The position numbers were made by a program, and so were the translations under genes. The notes beneath the pieces were generated by a model. It was not told the DNA's origin and ran no database searches. It saw nothing but the letters and a program-made list of their open reading frames with translations. Shown here one piece after another: positions 23,011 to 35,540 of a stretch of 64,000 nucleotides of DNA. Position 1 is the first letter of the stretch; each line of letters opens with the position of its first letter. The stretch comes from Lantana camara (lineage: Eukaryota; Streptophyta; Magnoliopsida; Lamiales; Verbenaceae). The stretch lies in the NCBI GenBank assembly GCA_037501455.1, contig CM074865.1, positions 51,726,501 to 51,790,500 on the forward strand. The letters are read 5' to 3'.

Positions 23011-23720
23011 CAACCCTGGAATGCTATGCCTCCGAGAGCTCCTATCCAAGCAAGGGCCTATGCACTTGAAGGTGAAGAAGAGGACGCCGAGGTGGATGCA
23101 AATGTTCTTGTTGAAGGTACTATTAGCATTCATGGCATTCCATTACATGCATTATTTGATCCGGGAGCAACACATTCTTTTATTGCTTCCCGGTTTGTTC
23201 CTACTCTTTCTTTACCTGTTACATTCCTTGATAATTCTTTTGTGGTCAGTTCCCTACTCGGGGGAAGTTTGGTAACGAACTGTGTTTTTCGTAGGTGCCC
23301 GGTTGTTGTTGAAGATCAAGAGTATTTGGCAGATTTGATTGAGATACCTATGAACAGGTACGGGGTGATTTTGGGGATGGATTGGTTGTTCCGACATCGA
23401 GCGAAGATGGATTATTTGATCCGGGAGCAACACTTTGTTTTATTACTTCCCAGTTTGTTCCTACTCTTTGTTTATCTGTTACTTTCCTTGATAATCCTTT
23501 TGTGGTTAGTTCCCCACTCGGGGCTTGTTTGGTAACGAACCGTGTTTTCCGTGGGTGCCCGGTTGTTGTTGAAGATCAAGAGTATTCGGCAGATTTGATT
23601 GAGATGCCTATGAAGAGGTACGGGGTGATTTTGGGGATGGATTGGTTGTTCCGACATCGAGCGAAGATGGATTGTTTTGCTAAGAATGTGACTTTGGGTT
23701 CTACGGTCTTCGCGGGTTAA
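23011..23720 (+). pseudogene. pol: Protease region of element B, with an out-of-frame internal tandem duplication
   Basis: The aspartic protease that would mature Gag-Pol is recognised by HALFDPGATHSFIASRF at about 23145-23195 and by the downstream RYGVILGMDWLFRHRAKMD. The active-site triad reads D-P-G here, as in element C, rather than the D-S/T-G usual elsewhere; it may be a lineage variant. Bases 23151-23410 are repeated as 23411-23670 (260-bp unit). Because 260 is not a multiple of three, the second unit enters in another frame, and the intact second reading starts from a different frame. Confidence 0.9.
23151..23670 (+). repeat. 260-bp tandem duplication across the protease of element B
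   Basis: Unit 1 is 23151-23410 and unit 2 is 23411-23670. Both begin ATTATTTGATCCGGGAGCAA and end GAGCGAAGATGG. They differ at scattered positions (for example CACATTC versus CACTTTG soon after the start), so the duplication is not brand-new. Confidence 0.95.
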
Positions 23721-23739
23721 AGGTTGAAGACCTGCCCAT

Positions 23740-25290
23740 TTATTTTCTTTATGGAAGCAAGTAAATTTGTTCCGGGACGGTGCGACGGGCTATGTGGCCT
23801 ATCTTTTGAATAAACCGAAAGACCAGGCCAAGCTCAATGAGACGGAGATCGTGAAGGAGTTACCCGATGTTTTTTGGGAGAATTTGGGGTCTTTACCTCC
23901 GGATCGGGACGTCGAATTTGTAATTAATCTCTATCCCTGAGCAGAACCTTATACGAAATCTCCTTATAGGATGGCTCCAACAGAGTTGAAGGAGCTGAAG
24001 GGACAACTTGATGAGCTCTTAAAGTGTGGTTACATTCTCCCTAGCACTTGTCCATGGGCTACTCCTGTCCTGTTTGTAAAGAAGAAAGATGGGACACTGC
24101 GGATGTATATTGACTACCGTGAGCTGAACCGGTTAATGGTTAAAAATAAATACCCACTTCCACATATGGAAGAGTTGTTCGGTCTCCTTCAGGGCTCGTG
24201 TGTTTATTCCAAGTTGGATTTAAGACAAGGGTATTATCAGTTGCGTATCCGAGAGGAAGACATACCGAAGACGGGTTTCAACACTCGTTATGGGCATTTT
24301 GAGTTCGTGGACATACCTTTTGGTCTTACTAATGGCCCAGCCGTGTTCATGGATGTGATGCACCGAATATTCCGGCCTTACCTCGATAAATTCGTGGTCA
24401 TCTTTATAGATGATATTCTGGTGTATTCAAGGTCCGTTGAAGAACATGCGCGGCATTTGAGAATGGTATTGTCAACACTTCGAGAACATAGGTTGTTCGC
24501 CAAGTTCAGCAAGTGTGAGTTCTGGATATAACGGGTTACCTTTTTGGGTCACTTTATTTCGGGAAATGGTGTTGAAGTGGATCCGGCAAAGATAGAGACA
24601 GTTATGCTATGGAAACAGCCGAAGAATACATCACAAGTGAGATGTTTTCTAGGGTTAGCGGGGTATTATAGACGCTTTGTGAAAGGCTTTTCGAAGATTG
24701 CATCCCCATTGACTCGGCTAACAAAGAAAGAGGTTAAGTTCGAGTGGGATGAGGCGTGTGAGAAGAGTTTTCAAACTCTCAAGGAACGATTGACCTCTGC
24801 ACCCGTTCTGACGCTACCCGAGGGTCCTGAGGGCTACTAAGTTTACACCGATGCGTCGAAGGAAGGCCTCGGCTGTGTGTTGATGCAGAATGGTAAGGTA
24901 GTAGCATACGCCTCGAGAAGGTTAAAAGATCAAGAGAAAAACTATCCCACCCGTGATTTGGAATTAGCTGCGGTTGTTTTCGCTTTGATGAAATGGCGTC
25001 ATTACCTTTACGGGTTACTTTTGAGGTGTTCACCAACCACCAAAGCCTTAAGTATTTGTTTACCCAGAAGGACTTAAATATAAGGCAAAGACATTGGGTT
25101 GAGCTACTTGATGACTATGATTGCAGAATTCAATACCATCCGGGTAAGGCTAATGTGGTTGCGGATGCTTTGAGAAGAAAGGCCAGTATTTCAAGTTTGG
25201 AAGCAAGTTCAAGTAAAACAGAGTTCGGTATTCTTGGTTTCAGAGGCTCATTGGGCAAATATTTATGTTCAACCGGATTTGAAGTAAAGA
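23740..25290 (+). pseudogene. pol: Reverse transcriptase and RNase H of element B
   Basis: RT would copy element RNA to cDNA in the particle and RNase H would remove the RNA strand. The longest clean RT stretch is 23971-24531, with [56 protein letters not shown] and the catalytic box FIDDILVYS. RNase H follows: [50 protein letters not shown] and [11 protein letters not shown]. Lesions include stops at 23938-23940, 24529-24531 and 24838-24840 and a frameshift near 25015-25030. It is non-functional. Confidence 0.95.
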
Positions 25291-26741
25291 CTCATTGAGG
25301 CTCAATCTAATGATTTGGAAATTCAGAGATTAGTGGCTAAGGCAAGGGTTGATCCAGAGATAAAATTCAGGTTTTTTTATTTGGGTTTATTTCGGTTTAA
25401 GGCTCGGGTTTGTGTTCCGGAAGAGCTTAAGCAGTTAGTGTTGGATGAGGCATATAAATCGGCTTATACGGTGCATCGCGGTACTACCAAGATGTATAGA
25501 GATTTAAGGGCTTTGTATTGGCGGAACGACATGAAAAGAGATGTTGCCAATTTCGTAAGAATGTGTCAAACATGCTAAGTGGTGAAAGTCGAGCACCAAA
25601 AACCGGGAGGAACTCTCCAACCACTTCCAATTCCCGAATGGAAGTGGGAGCAAGTGATGATGGACTTTGTGTCCGGCTTGCCAAGGATCAAAGGAGGTTT
25701 CGATGGAATTTGGGTCATAATTGATCGGTTTTCGAAGTCGGCGCATTTTCTCAAGGTTCGGATGTCCGATAAAGTGCCTAGTTAGCCAAGTTGTACCGAA
25801 AAGAAATTGTGAGATTACATGGTGCACCGGTCAGTATTGTTTCAGATATGGATCCATGGTTTACAGTGAGTTTCTAGCAGAAACTGCTGAAATGTATGGG
25901 AACGAAGCTTCGGTTTACTACCACATCTCACCCACAAAGGGATGGACAATCCGAGAGGTTAAAAAAATATCTTGAGGACATGCTTCGTGCTTGTGCCTTA
26001 GATTATCAAGACTCGTGGGATGAGCATTTGGACTTGGTCGAGTTCGCCTATGATAACAGCTTTCAGACATCGATTGGTATGGCTCCGTATGAGGCATTAT
26101 ATGGAAGGAAGTGTCGATCACCTTTATTTTGGGATATTGATGAATGGAGATGGACTAAGAATGGTAAGCTTGACAGAGCCAAGAAACCAGCTGAGATTCA
26201 GAGTACCATCGAGAAAGTAAAAGTGATTCAGCAAAGATTAAAGGCGGTTCAGGACCGACAGAAAAGTTATACGGACAAAAGAAGATGACCCTTGGAGTTT
26301 GAGGTGGGATATAAGGTTTTCCTAAAAGCATCTCCTAGAAAAGGGTTTGCTCGGATTGGTAAAGGCGGGAAGCTTAACCCGTTCTACTTAAGCCCCTTTA
26401 TAATTCTTGAACGAGTTGGGGAAGTAGCCTACCGGCTTGACTTACCATCGAGTTTGACCGGGATACATAATGTTTTCCGTGTCTCTTAGCTCCGGAAACA
26501 CTATCCCAATGAGTTTTCTATAACTCCAGTCAAAGAGGTGCAACTAGAGCCGAATTTGACAATTAAGAAGTGCCCGGTTAAAATCTTGGACCGGAAGATG
26601 CAAGAATTGAGAAACCGGTAAATCCCCTTGCTAAAAGTCTTGTGGCATCATCATAAATCCGAAGAAGCCAGTTGCGAAACCGAGAAGAAAATGAGACAAT
26701 TCTACCCGGAGCTTTTCAAGACCTCGCTTCGGACCTGAGGA
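25291..26741 (+). pseudogene. pol: Integrase of element B with a C-terminal chromo-like tail
   Basis: Integrase would insert the cDNA into the chromosome. The N-terminal zinc region reads EAYKSAYTVHRGTTKMYRD..MCQTC; the first His expected of the HHCC finger appears as Tyr. The core includes PLPIPEWKWEQVMMDFVSGL, GIWVIIDRFSKSAHFL and a degraded HPQTDGQSER-type segment before LEDMLRACALDYQDSWDEHL. The GPY-like region (VFLKASPRKGFARIGKGGK, LPSSLTGIHNVFRVS) and the tail KILDRKMQELRNR, VLWHHHKSEEASCETE follow. Stops occur at 25576-25578, 26286-26288, near 26487 and elsewhere, with frameshifts near 25785 and 25870-25900. Confidence 0.94.
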
Positions 26742-26752
26742 TAGGACCTTTT

Positions 26753-26764
26753 GAAGGAGGGAGG
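26753..26764 (+). other. Polypurine tract of element B
   Basis: GAAGGAGGGAGG lies just upstream of the 3' LTR start TGTAATATCCC at 26767. Confidence 0.92.
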
Positions 26765-26766
26765 TT

Positions 26767-29700
26767 TGTAATATCCCGACCGATCGGACTTTCAAGTATC
26801 AGATGTGCACGATTTAATTATTTAATTATGTGATTACTTGATATCTATTAAGTGCTTACGTGATTATTTGAATTATTTCTTTAAGTGTGAACTTGAATTT
26901 TATTTTAAACGTTTAAGTTTTATACCTTGTTTATTTGCTCTATGTGGATCCGAATTTAATACCGCTTCTTGAAAATTTTTGATATGTGTGAATTATGCAT
27001 GTTATGAACCTGACTTTATGTTCATTTTATGATTTGAAACTTCTTTTCCTTGTCTTTTTAATTCATTTTGGAGCGGGACCTAAAGGAGACTAAAGAGCAT
27101 TTAGCGCGCCTTGGGTTCCGGGAAGCATAACTTGAGCTCGGGAATTCGGATTCGAATTTCGTCATCTCCTTCAACTCATACCGACGATTCGCGTTCAATA
27201 AATCTGGCCTCATATTTTTCTAAGACCATTTAGACCTTCGAAATTTAACCGAAACAAGCCTCGGGTGCCATTTTAGACCTTTGCTCACTCTTTTAACCAT
27301 AACTTATGATATACATGACTAAATTAAATAAAACTTGGCCCCAAACTCTCCTAAAATAATCCCCTATCAGATACAAGCCCTTTATTTCGTTCCAACCTTT
27401 AAGAAAAGAGAGAAATAGCTACCAAAACCCAAGATACAAGAAGAAGCCAAATTTCACTATTTACTTTTCACCCATTTGAGATAAAATCTTCACCAAATCG
27501 CACCAAATTCAAAAGATAAGCTTATAATTTGTGTTTCCATATTCTCTTCTTTGTTTAGACTCTAATTTCGCTGAATTTGGTGGTGATATGAAGAATATGG
27601 TGAATAGTAAGGGTTTGGCATGTTTGGGATGAATTTGGGTGATCTCTTGGGGATTTGTTGGATTTTATGCAACCTATTAGATCTTAAGGCATCATATAAT
27701 ATTTGTATGGAAGGATTTTTCATGAAAATCAACGAATCTTTAGCTTTCAATTGAGGGTTTTGAAGTTTTCTTGGAAGAAATGAACATACATGTATCTCTT
27801 GCTTTTTCTCCACATATATCTTCATGTTTAGGCTTGGATTGTATGAAATTGGTGACTTCTTGATATATTTTTCATCCTAATATATGTTAACTTGGGTTTG
27901 GCATGAATTCATGTGAGTTTTGGTGGTGATTTTGGCTTGAAAATCTGTTTTTCCGCTGTTGTCGCAGTAGGTCATGGCCGCGATCGATTTTAGTTCATTT
28001 TGGGTAGTGGCTGCGACCCGTTTTTGGCCTTATTTCGAGTTGTGTAGCTATGCAAACTTCAGGTCGCGACTGCGACCTCCCCTAGCTTGTTTTGGGGTAG
28101 CGGCCGCGACCGTTTTTTAGCCCAGCTTCGACTTGTAGGTCGTGACCGCGACCATTTCGTATGGAAAATGGGTAGTGGCCGCGACCACCCTGCATGCTTT
28201 TGTAGTAGTTTTCTTCATTTCGTTTGTGTTTGCTTGCTTTATTTTGTTTGTTTATGACTCGTTTATTTTTTTTAACATGTTATATTATGTGTTAGACATT
28301 ATGTTATGAATTTATACTTCGTATTATGTCGTCGTTTGTGAAATATTGTCTTATATGCAAAATGTTAACTTGTATGATTTAAATATTAATTCATTTCATC
28401 TCATTTACATCATTTACATGCATATGCAATTGCCGAGCGTTTTATATGGTACATTTGAGTCTAAGAGTATCCCTTGTTGTTTGTTTTGTGTAGTTGACCC
28501 TCCCATTGACGACGAGGTTACCCCTTAGGCTTCCGGTTTGCTTTGTTTTGTCCCCACTAAACTTTCGGAAGGTGAGGTTTTGTTCTTTAGATATTATGAC
28601 CTAAAACGCTAATTGATTTTAATCTAGTATGCGAGTTATGTATATTATATGTTAAATACGTGTGAGATATGTACTTTGATGGCTTGTCCCATTTTCTTAT
28701 GAGACTTTAAAAACAATTTGTATCCATAAATAAGTTATTTTACCTTTGATTTGAAAACCTCTGATCCGTGTGAGTGTGTAAGCCAGATTTGTGCTTTGAA
28801 AGGTAAGCTTTGTTGGAAAATATGATTTGGGCCCCAGAGAGTGGTATGGTATCTCGGGACGGCCGAGGGGTCGCCGAGCTCTTCCGTCAACACTTTCGTT
28901 TGAGAGTCTCGCCTAACCTTAGGAGGTTGAGGAAGGGCGTTTCTCTTGAGCCGGTGGAATCAACCACCAAAGGTTTCAAGGAAGTAATTAACCATGTTTC
29001 GTGTGCATTTGATCGATAGTTAGGGCCATCCACCCTTCTATCACCTGGAGAAAGGATAGTTTATGAATTTTGCTTTGATTATGCCTTTGTTTATGGAAGT
29101 TGGAGGAATAAATCGTACTCGCCGAGTTGTGTGAACTTATATGATTTATGAAACGGGAATGGATTTCTAAATACCTAAAATTGTGACTTTGGCCTATGAC
29201 CCTTAATTCTTTTTAAATATATATATCTAATATCACGGGAAATGTTTTAGCTTGCAAAAACCATCCCCGGTACATGGATCCTTTTATGATTTTCGTTAAG
29301 TGCTTTACTATATACGTATTATGGGTGTGTGTGTTAGCCCCTCACTAGTCACTAGGACTAACCCTCGTTGTTGTTCTTTCTTTTTCCCTTCTTTGAGTTG
29401 CAGGTTTCGTTGGAGTTGAGCTAGGCGGCAAGTTTGTCTTTTGAGTCTTACTTGTGTCTTTGCTCGGGTCTTCATATTCGCATTCGTAGTGGTTATCTCT
29501 AGCACTTTTGAATTATGGAATTGTGTATTATGAACGTTGATGTTGGAAACGATGGATACTCTTATACTTTGATACTTAGCATATTTTGGCCCGGGTTGGG
29601 CATTGTATATTTGTAGATGAACTTAGTTGAACTCCTAAATTTATGATATGTGTATATGTTGAACTTGGGTCTGTATTTGAGTTGTTTATCGCTTCCGCTG

Positions 29701-29870
29701 TATTATTAAGGGTTATGCACTCTGATTGAGGGTTTAGGCCACGTAGCTAGAGAGTGAGTTTTGTTTGTCTCCCATTCGCTATTGTTTAATACGTGTGCGG
29801 ATTCTCCATTTCGTTACTCATGTCGGACTCTAGTGCGGGGGATGTGGTGCCCTTCGCTCGGGGTGCTAAA
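26767..29870 (+). repeat. 3' LTR of element B (3104 bp)
   Basis: It begins TGTAATATCCCGACCG and ends GGTGCTAAA, where the partner has GGTGCTACA; the terminal CA has mutated to AA. It has the same block order as the 5' LTR. The donor-like site reads AAGATAAGC here (about 27513), so the GT is lost. The acceptor-like TTGCAG|G remains at 29398-29403. It keeps about 100 bp near 29570-29670 that the 5' LTR lacks. Confidence 0.94.
27960..28190 (+). repeat. Palindromic word tract in the 3' LTR of B
   Basis: Words GGTCATGGCCGCGATC, GGTCGCGACTGCGACC, GGTAGCGGCCGCGACC, GGTCGTGACCGCGACC and GGTAGTGGCCGCGACC. The fourth (about 28138-28153) is missing from the 5' LTR, so word number has changed between the two LTRs since insertion. 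Confidence 0.9.
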
Positions 29871-30500
29871 GACTAGGACTCGATCGACCCACGACTCCGC
29901 CTAGCACGAACCACAACCTGCAAACTGAAAAGTTTAAAGGAGAGGGTCAGTCCACCGACTAAGTGAGGGGGCTAACACACACCCACACACGTATACATAT
30001 AGAGCAAAGCACGTAATAAACAAAAGACTATGAACCGGGATAGGGCTTTGCAAACTAAAGTCATTTTCAAATCAAACGTATACTTATACTTATTTAAAAG
30101 ATAAGAAGCATAGCATATTCGTAACATAACTTAAGAGAAAGCTCCTATTCCCGTTTCATAACCAACATATCATAACCGATTCTTATACCCGGCTAGTATG
30201 GGTCTTACACAATTTTCCCAATTCTTAACATAAATAGAAAACAGAAAGCATAAATCATAAACAATCCATCCCGAACATCCATGTAGTTCGGGGAGCAAAT
30301 CATCACTAGACATTAGCATTACACAAAAGACACGGGGTAGGTAATCCACGTTGTGCCTTCCCCGATTATCCACAGACGGCTCAAAGCACCACGCCTTCTC
30401 AACCTCCACGAGTCGCACGTGAGTACTTCAAATGGGAGCGTGCATAGGGGTCATAACCGGCAACCCCATGGTCATCCCGGGTCTCCCTTACTCACGTCTC

Positions 30501-30522
30501 GGGGGGGGGGGGGGGGGGGGGG
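30501..30522. repeat. Poly(G) run
   Basis: 22 consecutive G in the given sequence. True length may be uncertain because homopolymers are error-prone in assemblies. Confidence 0.9.
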
Positions 30523-31781
30523 CAAACGCAAACCATTACAAACATAACATACCATAACTCGCTACATACCAACTTTTCAAAATCATAACTTACGTACCTC
30601 ATCGGAGCACACCTTACCTTGCAACTTAGCATATGCTATAGACGTACCTCTCCGTGATATCCTAATCCATAGCGAACATGAAGACGCATGGTTTGGAGCA
30701 TAGCCTCGTTGCAAAACATAAGCTCATATACGCTTATAATTATAGTTTTCAAAACCCGTAATCATTTGACAAGGTCATAAACATATTGTATAAATACTTA
30801 TCTGTATATAAATATAATAGTATATGCATATGCAGGCTTCAAAACGAGCACATAAGGTTGTAGGTCGCATTAACTACAAAGAAACAAACCTAAAACCTCA
30901 TCTTTTTACCAAAAGTGCTCCCGGGAGAGCGTTGACGACCAAGAGGAAGCTAAATGGTGGATCCGACACCTCCCGAACTCAAATCTGAGATAACAAAACA
31001 CATAATCAAGACTTAGAACCGATGATGAACCAATTAGATGCACGGCGATGCATAAGAATCCAACTGGATGTAATGTACGTCCGATACATTCATACTTAGG
31101 CATATTGGGGCAAATAACCAAATATCACATAAAGAATTCAAGAAGTAATCTCATAAACTATTAACTAAACTCATAAATTATCATATAATAGCATATCATA
31201 TGCATTCGTAAGTTTGAAGTCCAAAGAAAGAGCAAGAGATGCTAGAAAGCGTTAAACGTTTCATATAAAGGTCGTGAATTCAAGTTACAGTTACACCTAA
31301 CAAACGAAGTCATAAACTTAAAACTATTAATGAAACACAACATATTGAAAAACATTAACATGTTAGGATCATATTCGGAGATCGAAAGATACGAGAAAAT
31401 TGTAATAAAATCACAAAATAGGGCTTCGAGTGAAAATAGGCCAAAGCTGACAATTTTATAGAAACGAATAAGCTGTAGGAAAATGGGCATAACTTGAGTT
31501 TGAGAAATGGGAATTAAGTTTTGTTTCTTGGAAATTAAACTATACACTTAGGGCTTTCCAATGATATATGGCACGAATCGTGGTTCAAAGGGATCCGAAA
31601 ATGACGGAGGTTTGAAGTGGAACGAGTGCAGAATTTCGGCGAAGTGGTGACACCGAAAGAAAACGGTTATATCTGACTATCTATAATGAATTTTAAGGTG
31701 ATTCTAGTTGGATAGTGTCTCGACTCAAAGAGGTTGATCGTTTCCAAAATATAGGTTAAACGGAGTTCTTATCAAGGGGTA

Positions 31782-31871
31782 CCCGGCCGGGGAAAACAAT
31801 CCAGAACCATTCTGTCCTTAAGGTCCCAGCCAGGGGACCATTTCAACACAAAAACTCCCCACCCAGGGAGT
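31782..31871 (-). repeat. Palindromic word tract in LTR H
   Basis: CCCGGCCGGG (31782-31791), GGTCCCAGCCAGGGGACC (31822-31839) and ACTCCCCACCCAGGGAGT (31854-31871). All are inverted repeats with short centres. Confidence 0.85.
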
Positions 31872-34030
31872 CATTCTGCGTAGCACCCCGAAGGGGCCAC
31901 AACCCGGCACCGTCGTACCTCTCGACTGGATAGGAGACCTAACATCCAAAAAGGCACGCCAGCGAATAGACAAAACATTACCGGATCAGAGTACTACAGT
32001 GAAAATATTGCAGCAAAATTATGGATAATTTAAAATTTTCAAAACTTAAATCAGGAAACGCAAGGAGCTAGTAACCAAGTACATGGCTTATACTATGATC
32101 AAATGTTGAAAGAGAGATTTCGACAGAATATCAAGGGGATTAAAACTATTGAAAACGAGAAGCGAACGACACAAGAGACTATGCCGATTAGGGCCCAACG
32201 AAACGATATGATAACAAAGGTGAGTGGATTTCAAGATAGCTCAAAGGACCTGACCTAAAAGCGTACAACGAAGGATCTCTTATGCTTCAAGATACCAGCT
32301 ATCAAGCAATCATAGTACCTGGAACCATGAGGTCAGAAAACGGGGCAGAGGTATTAGTCCAAGGGACTAAGTGAGGTATAACTTTGAAACAACATAAAAA
32401 CTTGAAAACTTTTAGGACTTACAGAAGAGGTTTACTTCGAATTGCACTTCAAAATTGAATTTCAGAACTTTTTCTTTAAAACTTTAATTCAGAACCGTAC
32501 TTCACAGCATTACTTTGAAATAAGATTTCCAAGCAGGCACACGTATGCACACACATCAGAGGTTCTGGTTCACACATACTTTTACAAAAGGGAATAGGGT
32601 ATAGGGTACATTTTCCGAAAGTATGAACCAGTCCTTAAAACCAAAGTTGCCCGCAAGCTAGGCATCATCCATCGTTTACTCCTAAAAAACATTTAACAGA
32701 GTTGGTATCGAGACCCATTAGGATCCCCACACCCATATACACATGCACCACCCCTTCTTCCCTTATTGTCGCGCCCAGAGACGACCCTACGGTGACTTAA
32801 ATAGGACGGGAGGAATTTACCACCTCTCCTGACCTTCGATGTAGAGTAACCAACCAAGGATTAAGCCATCATCAAGGTCATTACGGTGGCCAGTATCATA
32901 GTAGCCATTGGCGCATGCCTCCCTGTCTACTACTTAACCATACTGCCAGGGCCCAACAGAACAGGATATCAAAAACTTTAATTTCAGAATAACAGAATTT
33001 CATGAAACGCACAGAGTTCAGGAACTGAACCTTTAATCGAGACAGTATAATAGTGAACAGAACGTATATCATAAACCATTATCTTTAAACTTGAAGCATT
33101 CTCCCAAAATGGGAAAACATTTAACCGGGAAGATAGAATCTTTGAACTCGAATAATTTGATTCAGAAATCATTTGAATACATAAGAATATTCATGGTTCC
33201 AGTTGAAATAGTTTAAACCTCACCTATAGAAACGGTATTACGCAATAATACTAGAGCCACAGTAAATCCGGACTTCACCTGTGAGTGGTGAATGATTAAG
33301 TTTCTATCCATAAACCATATAGTCACATAAACAAGTAGGGATGACACAAAGTCATTCAATAGCACATAACGATATCATATGTACATGGCAAAACATTATC
33401 AAAGCATATCATATCTAATGGCAAGATTTCGTCATAATTATTCAATAATCATCATAGCAGGAAGGTATAATTGGATTCATGTAACGCAGTACATAGGAGA
33501 GTAATACCATTTAATGTAGGAGAATCATTTAACTAAGAATGGAACATTGATTGCGAGATATCCTTAAACTTGAGTTAATAGTTCAATGCAAATCGAACAA
33601 TCTTTAATCAATTTATGATCATAGATATGAGCCTTAAGGAACTAAGTTCCAAACTATATTAATGATTCATGATTGAGTGAGGATATCCAAGTATTGAAGT
33701 ATAACATCAATAAGAATGCGGAACACTTAAACAAGGAATAATCTTTTCGAAAAAAAGATTCAAGTAAACCATTAGTCTCAGTTGAAAGGTCGTATTAAGA
33801 GCATAATGATACATTTCTTAGGGTCTTAAAACAACTCTAATTAGAAAAGGAATGTGAACGTTGAAACCCAATTCTAGCCTCGTTTTTTAAAATTTTCGAA
33901 AAAGGCTTTGACCGTTGAATTCGTCTCTTCAAAACGATTCTTTAGGTTAAAAGTCAAAATTGTTGGCCAAAGCCAAAGTCAATTGTCAATGTTAAAGGTC
34001 AGAGGTCAAATATCACTATTCAAGTATAAG

Positions 34031-34261
34031 GTATGTATACGGTCTTATACTGTATGTATAAGGTATTTATACTGTATGTATACGTATTTATATAGGGATA
34101 CCTACCGTATCTATACAGTATTTATACATAGTACATACAGTATTTATACAAGAATACATGCGGTATCTATACTAGAATACATACGGTATTTATACAAAAA
34201 TACATACGTATTTATTTGAAATAAACTTAGTATTTATACGAAAGTTTATACGTATTTATAC
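34031..34261 (-). repeat. Palindromic word tract GTAT-NN-ATAC in the 3' LTR of D
   Basis: Ten copies of GTATNNATAC (GTATTTATAC, GTATGTATAC, GTATCTATAC) in about 230 bp, with related GTACATAC-type spacers. Same architecture (arm, 2 nt, complementary arm) as the GC-rich words in other LTRs but AT-rich. Confidence 0.92.
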
Positions 34262-34693
34262 ATAGAGGAATCAAATACATATATGTATATTATACATGTA
34301 TACCACAACATATATCAATTGGGCAAGTATAATTATGTAACAATTAAACTATAGTATAATTTCTAAATATAACAATAAAGAACATGTAATAAATTAAATT
34401 AAATCATGTAATAAATTAAATTACCTAAGTATGATCATAAAATAATTAAAATGTAACATATAACATGCTAGAATAATTGTCACATAATTAATTTGTAACA
34501 AAATTAAATTATGTAACACCTTTCATAACAAACTATATTATAAGAAACATAATTCATAAATTCATGAATATTTAAAGCATAATTAAATCACATAATTCAT
34601 ACATAAAATAAAACATATATTAAAACCTAAACCTAGCATAATTAATAAATAAATTAAAACATAAAATAAACTAATTATAATCTAACTTTACAA

Positions 34694-34719
34694 GGGGTGG
34701 GGGGGGGGGGTGAGGGGGG
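34694..34719. repeat. G-rich run in the 3' LTR of D
   Basis: GGGGT followed by about 12 G and TGAGGGGGG. The homologous place in the other D LTR (56791-56874) is greatly expanded. Confidence 0.85.
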
Positions 34720-35368
34720 AGAGCGAGTGTGAGTCTTCAAATGGCACCCCTCACACTTATTTATAGTTGTATCTAGGGACCTCTATGCAAATAATATTTA
34801 TTCTAGGGACTTAGGTGGGGTATTTTATGAAAAATCCTTAAATAGGTTTGCTCTTTAGTATAATTGTTACAACAGGGGTAATCTTGTAATTTCACCTTTC
34901 TCCGGCATATTTTTTGAGCTGGGAAAGTGTCCAATAGTTAAGAAATAAAATTAGCTTCGAAACGGTTACTCATGAGTCGAAATCGGACGTACGGTTTAAA
35001 AGTTATAAACCTCGGAAGGGAGGATTTTCCTTAATTTTATAAAATCATTTAATTATGAAATAAATACTAGGATAAAATTTGAAGGTCTGAAAGGCTTTCC
35101 AAAAATGTAGAAAAAAAGTAGGAACGTTATGGCGATGATCTCAAGGGTTAAATCATCCTATCCAAGGAAATATATTCTACCGAGGGAAATTTTTGTTTGA
35201 AAATAAATTCTTAAATTGCTCTGGACATATAAGCGAAACCTCAAAGCATTGAAAAGAGGATTGAAAAATTCTAAGGAAATAACTTCGGTTCTTTAGGGTT
35301 TCTTGAATAAATTGGCCTAGTGCCGGTTTGGAAATAAATAGCGGTTTTATGGTTTCAGTGCCATTCCT

Positions 35369-35396
35369 CCCCCCCCCCCCCCCCAAAAAAAAAAAA
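35369..35396. repeat. C16A12 homopolymer junction
   Basis: Sixteen C followed by twelve A, at the end of a roughly 50-bp segment present in this LTR and absent at the matching position (about 57465) of the other D LTR. Confidence 0.85.
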
Positions 35397-35540
35397 CATC
35401 ACATAATGTCACAAAAGAACACTTAATTCATGTAGAGATGCAATGCATGAAGCATTTTAAGGATGGATCAAGATATATAAACGTATTTCGATTATCCTTT
35501 GTTTACCGTTTGTAGCTAGGCCCTGATATGGGCTGTTACA

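Larger units (their letters stand above)
18841..29870 (+). mobile_element. Complete but decayed Ty3/gypsy element B (11.0 kb) with TSD GACTA
   Basis: Two LTRs (18841-21801 and 26767-29870) flank a PBS, gag, protease, RT, RNase H, integrase and polypurine tract in the standard gypsy order, with integrase last. GACTA occurs on both sides (18836-18840 and 29871-29875), so the insertion is intact. The target is LTR H. Long LTRs, the initiator-Met PBS and the integrase C-terminal sequence suggest the Del/Tekay chromovirus lineage (inference). Numerous stops and frameshifts mean it cannot encode its own proteins. Confidence 0.95.
29876..31878 (-). repeat. LTR 'H', part 2 of 3
   Basis: It continues LTR H after element B; the target GACTA joins GGACTCGATCG. 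It has the acceptor-like TTTGCAG|G on the minus strand at about 29918-29923, the CATCCCGGGTCTCCC block near 30470-30490, a poly-G run at 30501-30522 and a palindrome tract at 31782-31871. It is broken at 31878 by the LTR of element D. No coding region is seen. Confidence 0.8.
31879..35540 (-). repeat. 3' LTR of element D (3662 bp)
   Basis: The plus strand begins CGTAGCACCCCGAAGGGG (TG end mutated to CG) and ends GGGCTGTTACA. It is followed by pyrimidines CTTCCCCCCTT, which is the polypurine tract on the minus strand. It aligns along its length with 43132-44722 and 55598-57611. The AT-rich palindrome tract is at 34031-34261 and a G-rich run at 34694-34719. An extra C16A12 segment at 35369-35396 is absent from the other LTR. 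Confidence 0.9.

Noticed and set aside
34031..34261. A plain AT microsatellite
   Set aside because: The unit GTATNNATAC recurs with variable centres and spacers in both D LTRs, so it is better described as palindromic words than as a simple dinucleotide repeat.
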